A stretch of DNA of 64,000 bases from Flavobacterium microcysteis (GTDB lineage Bacteria; Bacteroidota; Bacteroidia; Flavobacteriales; Flavobacteriaceae). A program made the translations under genes and the position numbers. This document shows, in pieces, positions 9,374 through 17,878 of the stretch. The stretch spans positions 1 through 64,000 of the forward strand of contig NZ_VFJE01000050.1 of NCBI RefSeq assembly GCF_006385255.1. The letters are read 5' to 3'. The notes below the pieces were generated by a model, which saw only the letters and a program-made list of their open reading frames with translations, was not told the origin of the DNA and did no database searches. Position 1 is the stretch's first letter. Every line of letters begins with the position of its first letter.

Positions 9374-10456
9374 ATGACCCAGCACGACATTGCAAAATTC
9401 CGGCTGCTATCACAGCAAATTACCAAACCGGAGCTAAAATCTGCCCCAGAAATGGTGGCCTATTTTGGAGCCATTCAAGGACAAGAATATGCCCAAACAA
9501 AATGGTCACTAGGCATACGGATACCGCATTTGAATGATGTCGATATTGAGAAAGACCTCAACGAAGGCAGAATTTTAAGAACGCACCTTCTACGACCTAC
9601 CTGGCATTTTGTAGCACCAGAAGATATTCGATGGATGTTGATGCTGACAGGCCCTAGAGTGGAAGCAATAAATGCTTACATGTACCGAAAGATGGAATTG
9701 GATAGCACCACTTTTAACCAATGCAATACGATCATGCAGCGTGCCCTTGAAGGTGGAAAACATCTGACCCGTGAAGCATTGAGCCAGGAATTTCTAAAAA
9801 ACAACATACAAGCAGATGGCACTCGCTTAGTCTGCATCATGATGAAGGCTGAACTCGAAGGATTAATTTGCAGTGGCGCCAGACAAGGCAATCAGTTTAC
9901 CTATGCTCTGCTTGAAGAAAGAGTTTCGCTAGTCACGAAAAAAGACCGAGATGAGGCACTAGCCGAACTTTCCCAACGTTATTTTATCAGCCATGGTCCA
10001 GCAACAGCCAAAGATTTTTCAACCTGGTCAGGATTAAGTCTCACCGACTGTAAAAAAGGAATCGAAATGGTCAAAGCACAACTGGCAGAGGAAAAAATAG
10101 AATCCGAAACCTATTATTTCTCTCCAAAATTAAATCTGGATATGGGAAGCTTCGGGCAATTACAATTGCTTCCTGTTTATGATGAAATGATTATGGGATA
10201 TAAAAACAGGGATGCATTGATGCAGCACCGAAATTCCGTACAACCCGGAAAAAGACTCCGATATGATAATACTCTGCTATTTGACGGACAGGTTATCGGT
10301 TCCTGGAGAAGAAAAATAAAACCAAAAGTAATTGATCTCGAATATGAATTTCTTGAACAACCAGACAAAAAGCAAGAATCCGAATTTGAAAAAGCCTTAC
10401 TTCGCTTTGAAGAATTTTATGGCCTGACCATTAATACAATTAATAACTCCAAATAA
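9374..10456 (+). CDS. Winged-helix protein of the AlkZ-like DNA glycosylase superfamily
   Basis: 360 residues. The N-terminus has the family signature 'AIQGQEYAQTKWSLG', with a Q-x-Q pair at residues 35 and 37, the motif that in the AlkZ/YcaQ superfamily (HTH_42) carries the catalytic glutamines. Later blocks 'LRPTWHFVAPEDIRWML' and 'LLPVYDEMIMGYKNRD' also fit this family. Known members unhook alkylated bases or interstrand crosslinks. Its place at the head of an alkylation-repair neighbourhood supports a repair role, though many family members are uncharacterised. Confidence 0.75.
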   Translation: MTQHDIAKFRLLSQQITKPELKSAPEMVAYFGAIQGQEYAQTKWSLGIRIPHLNDVDIEKDLNEGRILRTHLLRPTWHFVAPEDIRWMLMLTGPRVEAINAYMYRKMELDSTTFNQCNTIMQRALEGGKHLTREALSQEFLKNNIQADGTRLVCIMMKAELEGLICSGARQGNQFTYALLEERVSLVTKKDRDEALAELSQRYFISHGPATAKDFSTWSGLSLTDCKKGIEMVKAQLAEEKIESETYYFSPKLNLDMGSFGQLQLLPVYDEMIMGYKNRDALMQHRNSVQPGKRLRYDNTLLFDGQVIGSWRRKIKPKVIDLEYEFLEQPDKKQESEFEKALLRFEEFYGLTINTINNSK

Positions 10457-10460
10457 TTTT

Positions 10461-11279
10461 ATGAAATCCTTTTTAACGCTATTATTTTCCTTTGCAATTA
10501 CCTATTTTTCTTTTGCACAAAAAACAAATCCGAAAACCGAGCCTTTTGTTTTGGGCCGAATTGAAAAAATCAAATCAAATGTTTTGAATGAAACCCGAAC
10601 ACTGAACATTTATATTCCTGACAGCTATAATAAAAATCCAAAAACTGCTTATCCTATTATTTATCTTCTGGATGGTTCTGCCAACGAAGATTTTATTCAT
10701 GTTACCGGGCTCGTACAATTTCTTACTATGATTCAAAAAATGCCTGAATCAATTATTGTCGGAATAGCCAATATCGATAGAAAAAGAGACTTCACGTTTC
10801 CAACAACCAATGCCCAGGACAAAAAAGATTTCCCAACTACGGGTCATTCTGAAAAATTTCTGAGTTTTGTCGAAAAAGAACTGATTCCATACATCAAAAA
10901 ACAATACCGCACCAGTACTTCAACAATTTCCGGCCAGTCGCTAGGCGGGCTTTTTGTGACGGAAACACTTCTTAAAAAACCAGACCTTTTTGACAATTAT
11001 ATCATTATAAGCCCAAGTCTATGGTGGGATGACGAATCTTTATTGGTTAAAGCCCCAGAATTATTAGCAAAAAAGAGAGACAAAAAAATTCAGGTGTTTG
11101 TAGCTGTTGGTGCCGAAGGAAAACAAATGGAAGACGATGCTTTTCAGCTTTCGGAAATTCTGGCAAAATCAAATGACAATCTTGTTTCTTCCTTTGTAAA
11201 AATGTCAGAAGAAAATCATCTTACTATACTGCACAATTGTCTGTACAAAGCACTTGAAACAATAAACAAACCACAATAA
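10461..11279 (+). CDS. Alpha/beta hydrolase, esterase D (PF00756-like)
   Basis: 272 residues with an N-terminal signal sequence (MKSFLTLLFSFAITYFSFAQ). The nucleophile elbow 'TISGQSLGGLFV' and the 'YPIIYLLDGSAN' block match the esterase D / Fes-IroE-like fold; the acidic and His residues probably lie near 'VFVAVGAEGKQ' and 'ENHLTILHN'. Likely periplasmic carboxylic-ester hydrolase; substrate unknown. Starts 4 bases after the AlkZ-like gene, so co-transcribed with it. Confidence 0.8.
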   Translation: MKSFLTLLFSFAITYFSFAQKTNPKTEPFVLGRIEKIKSNVLNETRTLNIYIPDSYNKNPKTAYPIIYLLDGSANEDFIHVTGLVQFLTMIQKMPESIIVGIANIDRKRDFTFPTTNAQDKKDFPTTGHSEKFLSFVEKELIPYIKKQYRTSTSTISGQSLGGLFVTETLLKKPDLFDNYIIISPSLWWDDESLLVKAPELLAKKRDKKIQVFVAVGAEGKQMEDDAFQLSEILAKSNDNLVSSFVKMSEENHLTILHNCLYKALETINKPQ

Positions 11280-11305
11280 TATTACAATTCCAATATTTAC
11301 TGAAT

Positions 11306-11926
11306 ATGTACACTCCTCAGCACTATAAAAACGAAAACATTAATGAAGTCCGGGAATTTATTAAGGCCAACAGCTTTGGTATATTGGTTAGTCAGACTAA
11401 GGGAAGGCTGTGGGGAACTCATATTCCGATGGAACTTGATTTTGATGAAAATGGCACCGCTATCCTGTATAGCCATATCTCTAAAGCCAATCCGCAATGG
11501 GAAAATTTTGCTTCTGGCGAAGAAGTTCTGGCAATTTTCCACGGACCACATAGTTATGTCTCTTCTTCATGGTACGAAAAGGAAGATGTGCCTACCTGGA
11601 ATTATATCGCTGTGCATGCTTATGGAAAAGCACAGATTATTGAAGGTGCAGAATTAATGGATTCGCTGAAAAAATTAGTCGACACATATGAACATGCTTC
11701 AGAACATCCGGTTTCGGTAGAAAATCTTTCTGAAAAAACGATGCGACAGGTCAACGGGATTGTAGGTTTCAAAATCATTATTTCAGAAATCCAGGCAACT
11801 TATAAATTATCCCAAACCCGAAAAGACACAGATTTTCATACTATTGTCAATCAACTGGAAAGCAGTCCTGATTTTATGTCAAAGGCTACTGCCGAAGCCA
11901 TGAAACAATCCAGAGAAAAAGAATAA
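11306..11926 (+). CDS. PaiB-family FMN-binding protein
   Basis: 206 residues. Strong match to the FMN_bind_2/PaiB pattern: start 'MYTPQHYKNENINEVREFI', then 'GTHIPMELD', 'HGPHSYVSSSWYE' and 'VPTWNYIAVHAYGKA'. Bacillus PaiB was described as a repressor of protease and sporulation genes, but most members look like flavin-split-barrel enzymes without a DNA-binding domain. I see only the split barrel here, so 'transcriptional regulator' would be a label by ancestry. Lies 26 bases after the esterase. Confidence 0.85.
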   Translation: MYTPQHYKNENINEVREFIKANSFGILVSQTKGRLWGTHIPMELDFDENGTAILYSHISKANPQWENFASGEEVLAIFHGPHSYVSSSWYEKEDVPTWNYIAVHAYGKAQIIEGAELMDSLKKLVDTYEHASEHPVSVENLSEKTMRQVNGIVGFKIIISEIQATYKLSQTRKDTDFHTIVNQLESSPDFMSKATAEAMKQSREKE

Positions 11927-11992
11927 TCCCGCAAGTTTCGGGTTTCAGGACGCAGAGGCTCTCACTAGCTTTGTATCATAAATTTCAAAGAA

Positions 11993-12844
11993 ATGAATGA
12001 GCAAGAACACATCAATTATATTCGGATAGCAGAAGCCATCGAATATATCCGTGAAAATTTTAAAGACCAGCCCAACTTAGATGATGTGGCTGCAAAGGTA
12101 CATCTGAGTCCTTTCCATTTTCAGCGCCTTTTTACGGAATGGGCCGGTGTCAGTCCTAAGAAATTCCTGCAATACATCAGCGTTGAGCATGCAAAACACA
12201 TGCTAAAAGAAAAAGAAACGACATTGTTTGACGCTGCTTACGAAACGGGATTATCAGGTACTGGAAGATTACACGACCTTTTTATCAAGATTGAAGGAAT
12301 GACACCCGGAGAATTTAAAAACGGCGGCGAAAATCTTTCTATCAACTATAGCTATGCCGAAAGTCCGTTTGGCAATATTATCGTGGCATCAACACCAAAA
12401 GGCATATGCTATATGGCTTTTTCTGAAAATGAAGACCAGTCCTTATCTGACCTGAAAAGCCATTTCCCTAATGCAATTCTTAAACAAAAGCTTGATCTTA
12501 TACAACAAAATGCTTTGTATATTTTCACGCATGATTGGGATAAGCTCCATCAGGTAAAACTGCATCTGAAAGGAACCGACTTCCAGTTGAAAGTTTGGGA
12601 AACCTTGCTAAAAATTCCAATGGGAGAATTAGCTACCTATGGCAAGATTGCCGAAAAAATCCATAAACCGAGAGCCTCCCGAGCAGTTGGAACAGCAATT
12701 GGAAACAATCCAGTAGCTTTCCTGATTCCTTGTCATCGTGTCATTCAATCCAGCGGACATTTTGGAGGCTATATGTGGGGCAATACCCGAAAAACAGCTA
12801 TTATCGGATGGGAAGCTGCACAATCACATGCTTCAAAACTATAA
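11993..12844 (+). CDS. Ada-like fusion: AraC HTH plus O6-methylguanine methyltransferase
   Basis: 283 residues. Residues ~8-105 are an AraC-type double HTH (LDDVAAKVHLSPFHFQRLF). Residues ~115-283 are an Ogt/Ada-C domain with the active-site 'IPCHRVI', the Arg-finger region 'SRAVGTAIG' and 'GGYMWG'. It takes the methyl group from O6-methylguanine onto the Cys of PCHRV. The N-terminal zinc/phosphotriester domain of E. coli Ada is absent; a free Ada zinc domain is encoded two genes downstream, so the sensing module may be split off. Only 3 bases separate it from the 2OG oxygenase. Confidence 0.9.
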   Translation: MNEQEHINYIRIAEAIEYIRENFKDQPNLDDVAAKVHLSPFHFQRLFTEWAGVSPKKFLQYISVEHAKHMLKEKETTLFDAAYETGLSGTGRLHDLFIKIEGMTPGEFKNGGENLSINYSYAESPFGNIIVASTPKGICYMAFSENEDQSLSDLKSHFPNAILKQKLDLIQQNALYIFTHDWDKLHQVKLHLKGTDFQLKVWETLLKIPMGELATYGKIAEKIHKPRASRAVGTAIGNNPVAFLIPCHRVIQSSGHFGGYMWGNTRKTAIIGWEAAQSHASKL

Positions 12845-12847
12845 GCC

Positions 12848-13561
12848 ATGGAAAACATACACGAAAGATTTACAGCACTTGATTGGGCTGCATTTAACGA
12901 TGAAATGAATGAAAAAGGATATGCCATCATTCCTAAGCTGATTACAGAACAGCAGTGCAATGAACTGATTAAAAATTATGACAATCCTTCTGGCTATCGA
13001 AAAACCGTTGTTATGGAACGTTATCGTTTTGGTTTAGGGGAATATAAATATTTTAATTATCCGCTTCCTGACCTGATTCAAAACATACGAGAAAATCTCT
13101 ATCCAAAATTAGCTCCAATTGCTAATTTATGGATGAAAGTGCTGAACATAAATTCCCGTTTTCCGTCTCATTTTAAGGAACTGCAAGCACTTTGCCATGC
13201 AAATAACCAATTAAAACCAACGGTATTGATTTTGAAATATGGCAAAGGCGGACATAATACGTTACATCAGGATTTATATGGAGATATCTTTTTTCCGATG
13301 CAGACCGTGCTTTTTTTAGACAATCCGGATGAAGATTATACTGGAGGCGAATTTGTATTAACGCAACAGACACCAAGAGCGCAATCTAAAGCAATTGTCT
13401 TAAAGCCTAAAAAAGGCGATGCATTGGTATTCACTACTAATTTTAGACCTGTCAAGGGTTCCAAAGGCTATTACAGAGTGAACATGAAACATGGTGTAAG
13501 CGAACTCCATTCGGGGAAACGACATACGCTTGGCATTATTTTTCACGATGCCTTAAGTTGA
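12848..13561 (+). CDS. 2OG-Fe(II) oxygenase
   Basis: 237 residues. The HxD motif is seen in 'HNTLHQDLYGD', the distal His probably in 'VNMKHGVSELHSGKRHTLG', with Arg/His of the 2-oxoglutarate site nearby. Resembles a conserved group of bacterial oxygenases (COG3826-like) often found near ada and alkB. Proposed role: oxidative demethylation or another alkylation response; substrate unproven. Its stop is 2 bases before the ATG of the Ada zinc-domain gene. Confidence 0.8.
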   Translation: MENIHERFTALDWAAFNDEMNEKGYAIIPKLITEQQCNELIKNYDNPSGYRKTVVMERYRFGLGEYKYFNYPLPDLIQNIRENLYPKLAPIANLWMKVLNINSRFPSHFKELQALCHANNQLKPTVLILKYGKGGHNTLHQDLYGDIFFPMQTVLFLDNPDEDYTGGEFVLTQQTPRAQSKAIVLKPKKGDALVFTTNFRPVKGSKGYYRVNMKHGVSELHSGKRHTLGIIFHDALS

Positions 13562-13563
13562 TT

Positions 13564-13821
13564 ATGACAATACACGAACAGATTACAGATGTCTTGCTCC
13601 GCAGAAAAATAATGCGGAAGGAAATCACATTGGGAGGAAATAAGAAGTTGAAAATTTACGGTACCTTGCACTGCCAGTCTGGAAAAAGAATGCTGCGAAA
13701 GAATAGGGTTTTCTTCAACTCTGAAGAAGAAGCTTTGCAAAATGGCTACAGGCCTTGTGGTCACTGCCTTTCAGAAAAATATAAAATCTGGAAAACTAAA
13801 AACAGTAATGGATTTATTTAA
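13564..13821 (+). CDS. Stand-alone Ada-type metal-binding domain protein
   Basis: 85 residues from the ATG at 13564; a TTG at 13558 would overlap the previous stop and is less likely. Resembles the Ada zinc domain: 'IYGTLHCQSGKRMLRKNRVFF' region followed by 'NGYRPCGHC'. Cys37, Cys65 and Cys68 match three of the four Ada ligands. The position of E. coli Cys38, the phosphotriester methyl acceptor, has no Cys, so direct methyl transfer of the Ada kind looks unlikely. Could sense or bind metal or DNA. Overlaps alkB by 14 bases. Confidence 0.75.
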   Translation: MTIHEQITDVLLRRKIMRKEITLGGNKKLKIYGTLHCQSGKRMLRKNRVFFNSEEEALQNGYRPCGHCLSEKYKIWKTKNSNGFI

Positions 13822-14410
13822 CGATGACATAACAGCCAATCTGTTACCTTATGATGGAACCGTAGTTTACTATGGAAAAGTCATGAATCATGCCCAGGCG
13901 CAACTGTATTTGGAAAGATTGCTTAACGATATTGAATGGAAAAATGACGAAGCCATCATTTTTGGAAAGCTTATCATTACCAAAAGAAAAGTGGCCTGGT
14001 ATGGCGACAGCGATTACCTGTATACATATTCCAATACTACCAAACAAGCACTGCCGTGGACGAAAGAGTTATTGGAATTGAAAAAATTGGCCGAAGAAAT
14101 TTCAGGGACATCCTTTAATTCCTGCCTTTTGAATTTATATCATGATGGAAACGAAGGCATGGCCTATCATAGCGATGATGAGAAATCTTTGGGTAAAAAC
14201 ACGACTATCGCTTCACTAAGCTTTGGTGCAGAACGAAAATTTTCATTCAAGCACAAACAGACAAAAGATACGGTTTCTGTACAATTGGAACACGGAAGTC
14301 TGCTGGTGATGAAAGACGAAACCCAAAGCCACTGGTTGCACCGCCTGCCGCCATCAAAAAAAATAATACGACCAAGAGTCAATCTGACATTCCGGACGAT
14401 TGTTTTATAA
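13808..14410 (+). CDS. alkB: AlkB-family alkylated-DNA dioxygenase
   Basis: 200 residues from the ATG at 13808; a longer frame beginning at 13742 overlaps the zinc-domain gene heavily and adds no conserved sequence. The AlkB core is clear: 'NLYHDGNEGMAYHSDDE' with HxD at His121/Asp123, a third His in 'HWLHRLPPS', and 'RPRVNLTFR' with the 2OG-binding arginines. Enzymes of this group reverse 1-methyladenine and 3-methylcytosine by oxidation. Last gene of the repair cluster, convergent with recO. Confidence 0.9.
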   Translation: MDLFNDDITANLLPYDGTVVYYGKVMNHAQAQLYLERLLNDIEWKNDEAIIFGKLIITKRKVAWYGDSDYLYTYSNTTKQALPWTKELLELKKLAEEISGTSFNSCLLNLYHDGNEGMAYHSDDEKSLGKNTTIASLSFGAERKFSFKHKQTKDTVSVQLEHGSLLVMKDETQSHWLHRLPPSKKIIRPRVNLTFRTIVL

Positions 14411-14430
14411 AATTAAAAAGGAAGATTTCG

Positions 14431-15144
14431 CTAAGAAAAAACTTCTTTAAGCACTTCTAATGATTTTGGCTTTTTAAAGCCGTCCAGATGGAAACTGTAA
14501 TAGTCAAGGATGATCTTTAGCAATTGCTGCCTCTCCTTTCCGTTAAAAACCTGCTGGTTGCTATCAAATCGCAAGGCAAGTAATTTCCTAAACAAGGTCG
14601 TTTCATTTTCCGAAAGACAAGACAACGATTGGAAAGGCGTAAAAATACCTTCTGTCATTTCAAAAAAAGCATAATCGTTAGTAGAGGCATCAGGGTAAAA
14701 TCCTAGGAATTTGGTAATTTCCAAAAGCAGTATCAAGTGGAAATTGGCAATCTCGTCATGGCTGTCGAGCCATAAAAGAGCCGTTTCCAAAAAATGAAAA
14801 AGATCCTCGTTATTTTCCTCTTCACGAATGCTGTGGTGCAACATTTCTGAAAGAAAGATAATAATTGTGCTTTTTACAATATCGATATGTATAGTATGAT
14901 AAGCAGCCCAAAGTTTGATTTCCTTAAAGCTTTCCAGCGTTCCCTTATTTTTATGCGCCGCTTCAATCTCGAGGATATTTAACGGTTGGAAATAGGCAAT
15001 TTTCTGCTTGTTATTTTTACCGGAAAAAGCGTTATGAACAAAATAAGATTTCAGTCCATCAGTCTCAGTAAAACACTTTACGATCAGGCTTTTCTCCTGA
15101 TATTTGAGCGAACTAATAACTATGGCTTTTGTCTTGACTAACAT
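14431..15144 (-). CDS. recO: DNA repair protein RecO
   Basis: 237 residues. The N-terminal OB-fold start 'MLVKTKAIVISSLKYQEKSLIVKCFTETDG' region (split here by description) and the helical C-terminus (LLLEITKFLGFYPD) match RecO of the RecFOR gap-repair pathway, which loads RecA on SSB-coated DNA. The zinc-ribbon Cys set found in some RecO proteins is not evident, as in other Bacteroidetes. Downstream of porZ on the same strand. Its 5' end is duplicated at 15321-15377. Confidence 0.9.
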   Translation of the reverse strand: MLVKTKAIVISSLKYQEKSLIVKCFTETDGLKSYFVHNAFSGKNNKQKIAYFQPLNILEIEAAHKNKGTLESFKEIKLWAAYHTIHIDIVKSTIIIFLSEMLHHSIREEENNEDLFHFLETALLWLDSHDEIANFHLILLLEITKFLGFYPDASTNDYAFFEMTEGIFTPFQSLSCLSENETTLFRKLLALRFDSNQQVFNGKERQQLLKIILDYYSFHLDGFKKPKSLEVLKEVFS

Positions 15145-15320
15145 TTTGGAATTACGTATTTAAAATTATGAATTACGATAGTCTTATGGAATTCCTGATT
15201 TGTAATTCGTAATTTATCTTATTATCATGACTTTTTTGACCTTGGTTTCAGAACCATCTTTAGAAGACATGAATACCATATACACTCCGGAAGCTACTCT
15301 GTATTTTCCGAAAGCCTTAG
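15089..15320. repeat. Tandem duplication, copy 1 (intact recO head plus porZ tail fragment)
   Basis: Covers the first ~19 codons of intact recO, the spacer, and a detached copy of the last 34 codons of porZ. It repeats at 15322-15560, offset by 233 bases at the recO end and 240 at the porZ end. Most bases are identical; of nine differences in coding parts, eight are synonymous. Confidence 0.9.
15214..15320 (-). pseudogene. Detached porZ C-terminal tail
   Basis: Encodes the last ~34 residues of the PorZ sorting domain, including 'SGVYMVFMSSKDGSETKV' and a TAA stop, but has no start or upstream gene. One Ile-to-Met change against the intact gene; the other changes are silent. Confidence 0.85.
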
Positions 15321-15377
15321 ACTTTTCTCCTGATATTTGAGTGAACTGATAACTATGGCTTTTGTCTTGACTAACAT
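15294..15377 (-). pseudogene. Detached recO head (27-codon ORF)
   Basis: ATG at 15377 starts a frame whose first 20 residues are identical to RecO (MLVKTKAIVISSLKYQEKSL); it then runs out of frame into the porZ tail fragment and stops at 15294. It keeps the recO start region, so it may still be translated as a leader peptide. Confidence 0.8.
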
Positions 15378-15560
15378 TTTTGGAATTACGAATTTGAAAT
15401 TATGAATTACGATAGTCTATGGAATTTCTAATTCCTAATTTGTAATTCGTAATTTATCTAATTATCATGACTTTTTTGACCTTGGTTTCAGAACCGTCTT
15501 TAGAAGAAATGAATACCATATAGACTCCAGAAGCTACCCTGTATTTTCCAAAAGCTTTAG
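15322..15560. repeat. Tandem duplication, copy 2 (recO head fragment plus intact porZ 3' end)
   Basis: Second copy of the recO/porZ junction; here porZ is intact and recO is the fragment. See copy 1. Confidence 0.9.
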
Positions 15561-17748
15561 TGTCCCATTCAATAGTTCCTCCTTCGGAAGTGGTTTCATA
15601 AACAAGATTGCCTTCAATATCAGTGATTTTAATATTGGCATCGTTAATCAGGCCGCTTATCTTAACTGTCCCTAGAAATTCCGGGCGTACAGGATTCGGA
15701 TAAATATACACCTGAGAAAGGTCATCATTGCCTTTAGTTGAAGTACCTTGGAAAGAAACAAGACCTGCTGTAGTTGCAAAAAACACTTCGCCTGTCACTG
15801 CATTAACATCAATATCGTTAATCGAATTGCTTGGCAACGGTGAATTGTCTCTCGTAAACCTGTGAATTGTCTCTTGCCCGTTCGAAGACACTAAGAAAAC
15901 ACCTGAATCGGCCGTCCCTATCCATTTGTTATTAGCTCCATCAACTACTATATCTGTAATAAACTGCTCATAAAGCAATTCTTGGGGAAGTCCATCTTCA
16001 ATGATGATAATCGGATTGGTTTCCAAATCACCTTCTCCCATAAAACGGTCAACGCTTGGCAAGACTCTTAATCCTTGCATGGTACCTATCCAAAGCTGAT
16101 TTCTGTTATCAACTGCTACAGCTATAGCATTTTTTATAAGCGGATTTCCGGCATCTTCTTGTGAGGCTGCCAATCTGAATTTGGCGGTGGCATTTTCATT
16201 AAAACCAATAACTCCGTTTAGAGAAGACACAAACCATTTTGTTCCGTTTTTATCGATTGCCATACGCCCGTAATCCTGTTCTAAATAACCGGTGGCAAAA
16301 CCATCAATAGAATAGGACTGCCAGGAACCGCTAGCATTCAAAACTTTTATCGCATTCTTAACCCTTGAATTATTAAACCACAAATTCCCCGATCTGTCAA
16401 ATCCGGCACCATTAATACGAACTGATTTATAATTTGGATCCGGAGTATATAAAAGTGATTCCGGGCCGTTTTGTGTAGTATGGTCATATTTTGTCACCAC
16501 CACATCATTTTCTATTTTCAATAATCCAGAATGAAAAGAACTTACATACACCTGGTTTTCATTAGATGGATTTATGGTAATTCTTGAAAGCGAATGGGCT
16601 TGTAAAACATCACTATAGGGAATATTAAGCCAACCATTTTCAGAAAATTTGCTGATTCCGTTTGAGCTCACATCCGGAACATAAAACACATTATAACCTC
16701 CATACACTGCCCAAAGCTTACCTGTTGGTGTTGTTTGTATGGCAAAAATATTATTCTTTGACGGTCCGTCAGGCTTGATTACCCTAAATGTAGCCGTATT
16801 TAGCACCTCTGTCGAGACTATCCCGTTTTCTTTCGTACCAATATAAATTGTGCCATCAATAACGGTTGCACAATTGAAAGCAGCTGTCATTTCCGGAATA
16901 CTGGTACTAACTATATGGGCTGTTTGTGAAAGGTTTTCATTATAGGTGTAAACGTGATTCTCAGTGGTCACAATCAGATTATTTTGATACGATCTAATAT
17001 CTACCCCAGGCTGCATCAGGCTTGTTATGGTAGCAAATGCCGCTCCCGTATGCCTGGCAACTCTATTAGCACTTATCCCTACAATTTGGTTATTATGCGT
17101 TACGATTCCTGTCCAAACACCGTTGTCAAAAGTCTGCCATTGGTTGAAATCATTAAGATTTGGATTGGATAGGTCGGCTCTTCTAATACCGTTTTCTGCG
17201 GTGGCCACATAAATAAAGTTATTTAAAACTGTAGACTGGTAGGCTTTGACCTCTTGTCCGGCAGTTCCCAGCAAATAGGTATCGCCAAATCCAAGCGTTG
17301 CCAGATTATATTGTACTACCCCAAAATCACAGGAAATGTAAATCTTTCCATCATGTTCAAAAAAATGGTTGATTCGTTTTCGGTTTGGCGTAAGCCCTGC
17401 CTGATCACGGATTCCTGGAACAATCAAAATATTTCCGGTGCTTTCCGTAAGGATAAGTATCAATCCGTTAGCATGGCCTATAATTGTTTTATTAAAAGTC
17501 GGGCTGTAATAAACGGCTGTAATATCCTGACCAGAAAGTCCGTTAATTGTGGTTACAGTCTTTAGCTCATTGGTAGCCAAATTTTTGGAAAACAAGCTTT
17601 TTTGTGTAGCACCCGTTATTCTTGTAGGTGATTCTGTAAGATCGTTTACTTCATTATAGGAGAAATAGCCCTTCCATAACTGATTGTTCTGGGCAAAAGC
17701 GATTTGTATAAAAAAAGAAAAAAGAAAAATTAGGAATTGCTTTTTCAT
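15454..17748 (-). CDS. porZ: Type IX secretion attachment-complex protein PorZ
   Basis: 764 residues, close to the ~776 of Porphyromonas PorZ. Signal peptide MKKQFLIFLFSFFIQIAFAQ; start 'LWKGYFSYNEVNDL' is typical. Two beta-propeller-like domains of the two-component-regulator propeller kind follow (LWIGTMQGLRVLP, NKWIGTADSGVFLV), then a C-terminal sorting domain (IYPNPVRPEF..., ASGVYMVFIS). In the T9SS, PorZ works on the cell surface with PorU, PorV and PorQ to attach cargo to A-LPS. Located upstream of recO, a common arrangement in flavobacteria. Its 3' end is duplicated downstream. Confidence 0.9.
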   Translation of the reverse strand: MKKQFLIFLFSFFIQIAFAQNNQLWKGYFSYNEVNDLTESPTRITGATQKSLFSKNLATNELKTVTTINGLSGQDITAVYYSPTFNKTIIGHANGLILILTESTGNILIVPGIRDQAGLTPNRKRINHFFEHDGKIYISCDFGVVQYNLATLGFGDTYLLGTAGQEVKAYQSTVLNNFIYVATAENGIRRADLSNPNLNDFNQWQTFDNGVWTGIVTHNNQIVGISANRVARHTGAAFATITSLMQPGVDIRSYQNNLIVTTENHVYTYNENLSQTAHIVSTSIPEMTAAFNCATVIDGTIYIGTKENGIVSTEVLNTATFRVIKPDGPSKNNIFAIQTTPTGKLWAVYGGYNVFYVPDVSSNGISKFSENGWLNIPYSDVLQAHSLSRITINPSNENQVYVSSFHSGLLKIENDVVVTKYDHTTQNGPESLLYTPDPNYKSVRINGAGFDRSGNLWFNNSRVKNAIKVLNASGSWQSYSIDGFATGYLEQDYGRMAIDKNGTKWFVSSLNGVIGFNENATAKFRLAASQEDAGNPLIKNAIAVAVDNRNQLWIGTMQGLRVLPSVDRFMGEGDLETNPIIIIEDGLPQELLYEQFITDIVVDGANNKWIGTADSGVFLVSSNGQETIHRFTRDNSPLPSNSINDIDVNAVTGEVFFATTAGLVSFQGTSTKGNDDLSQVYIYPNPVRPEFLGTVKISGLINDANIKITDIEGNLVYETTSEGGTIEWDTKAFGKYRVASGVYMVFISSKDGSETKVKKVMIIR

Positions 17749-17826
17749 TATCGATTAGGAATTGCATACAAATATAATACAAACGGATATATTTCCCTTT
17801 TCATATATTTTATGTCTGAAACAGGC

Positions 17827-17856
17827 AAAAAAAATGCCCTCTAACTGAGGGCATTT
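17827..17856 (-). terminator. Terminator of gdhA
   Basis: 10-bp stem (17832-17841 with 17847-17856), followed on the minus strand by a run of eight T's. Placed 23 bases after the gdhA stop. Confidence 0.85.
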
Positions 17857-17878
17857 ATAGTATAGTAAGGATTTCCGA

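Larger units (their letters stand above)
15145..15453. other. 309-base spacer between porZ and recO
   Basis: Consists of two pieces of 'AATTACG/CGTAATT' word repeats and the broken gene ends created by the tandem duplication. No independent gene is seen apart from the 27-codon recO-head remnant. Confidence 0.8.

Noticed and set aside
13742..14410. Longer AlkB frame starting at 13742
   Set aside because: The first 22 residues read the Ada zinc-domain gene in another frame and have no AlkB similarity; ATG at 13808 gives the expected protein.
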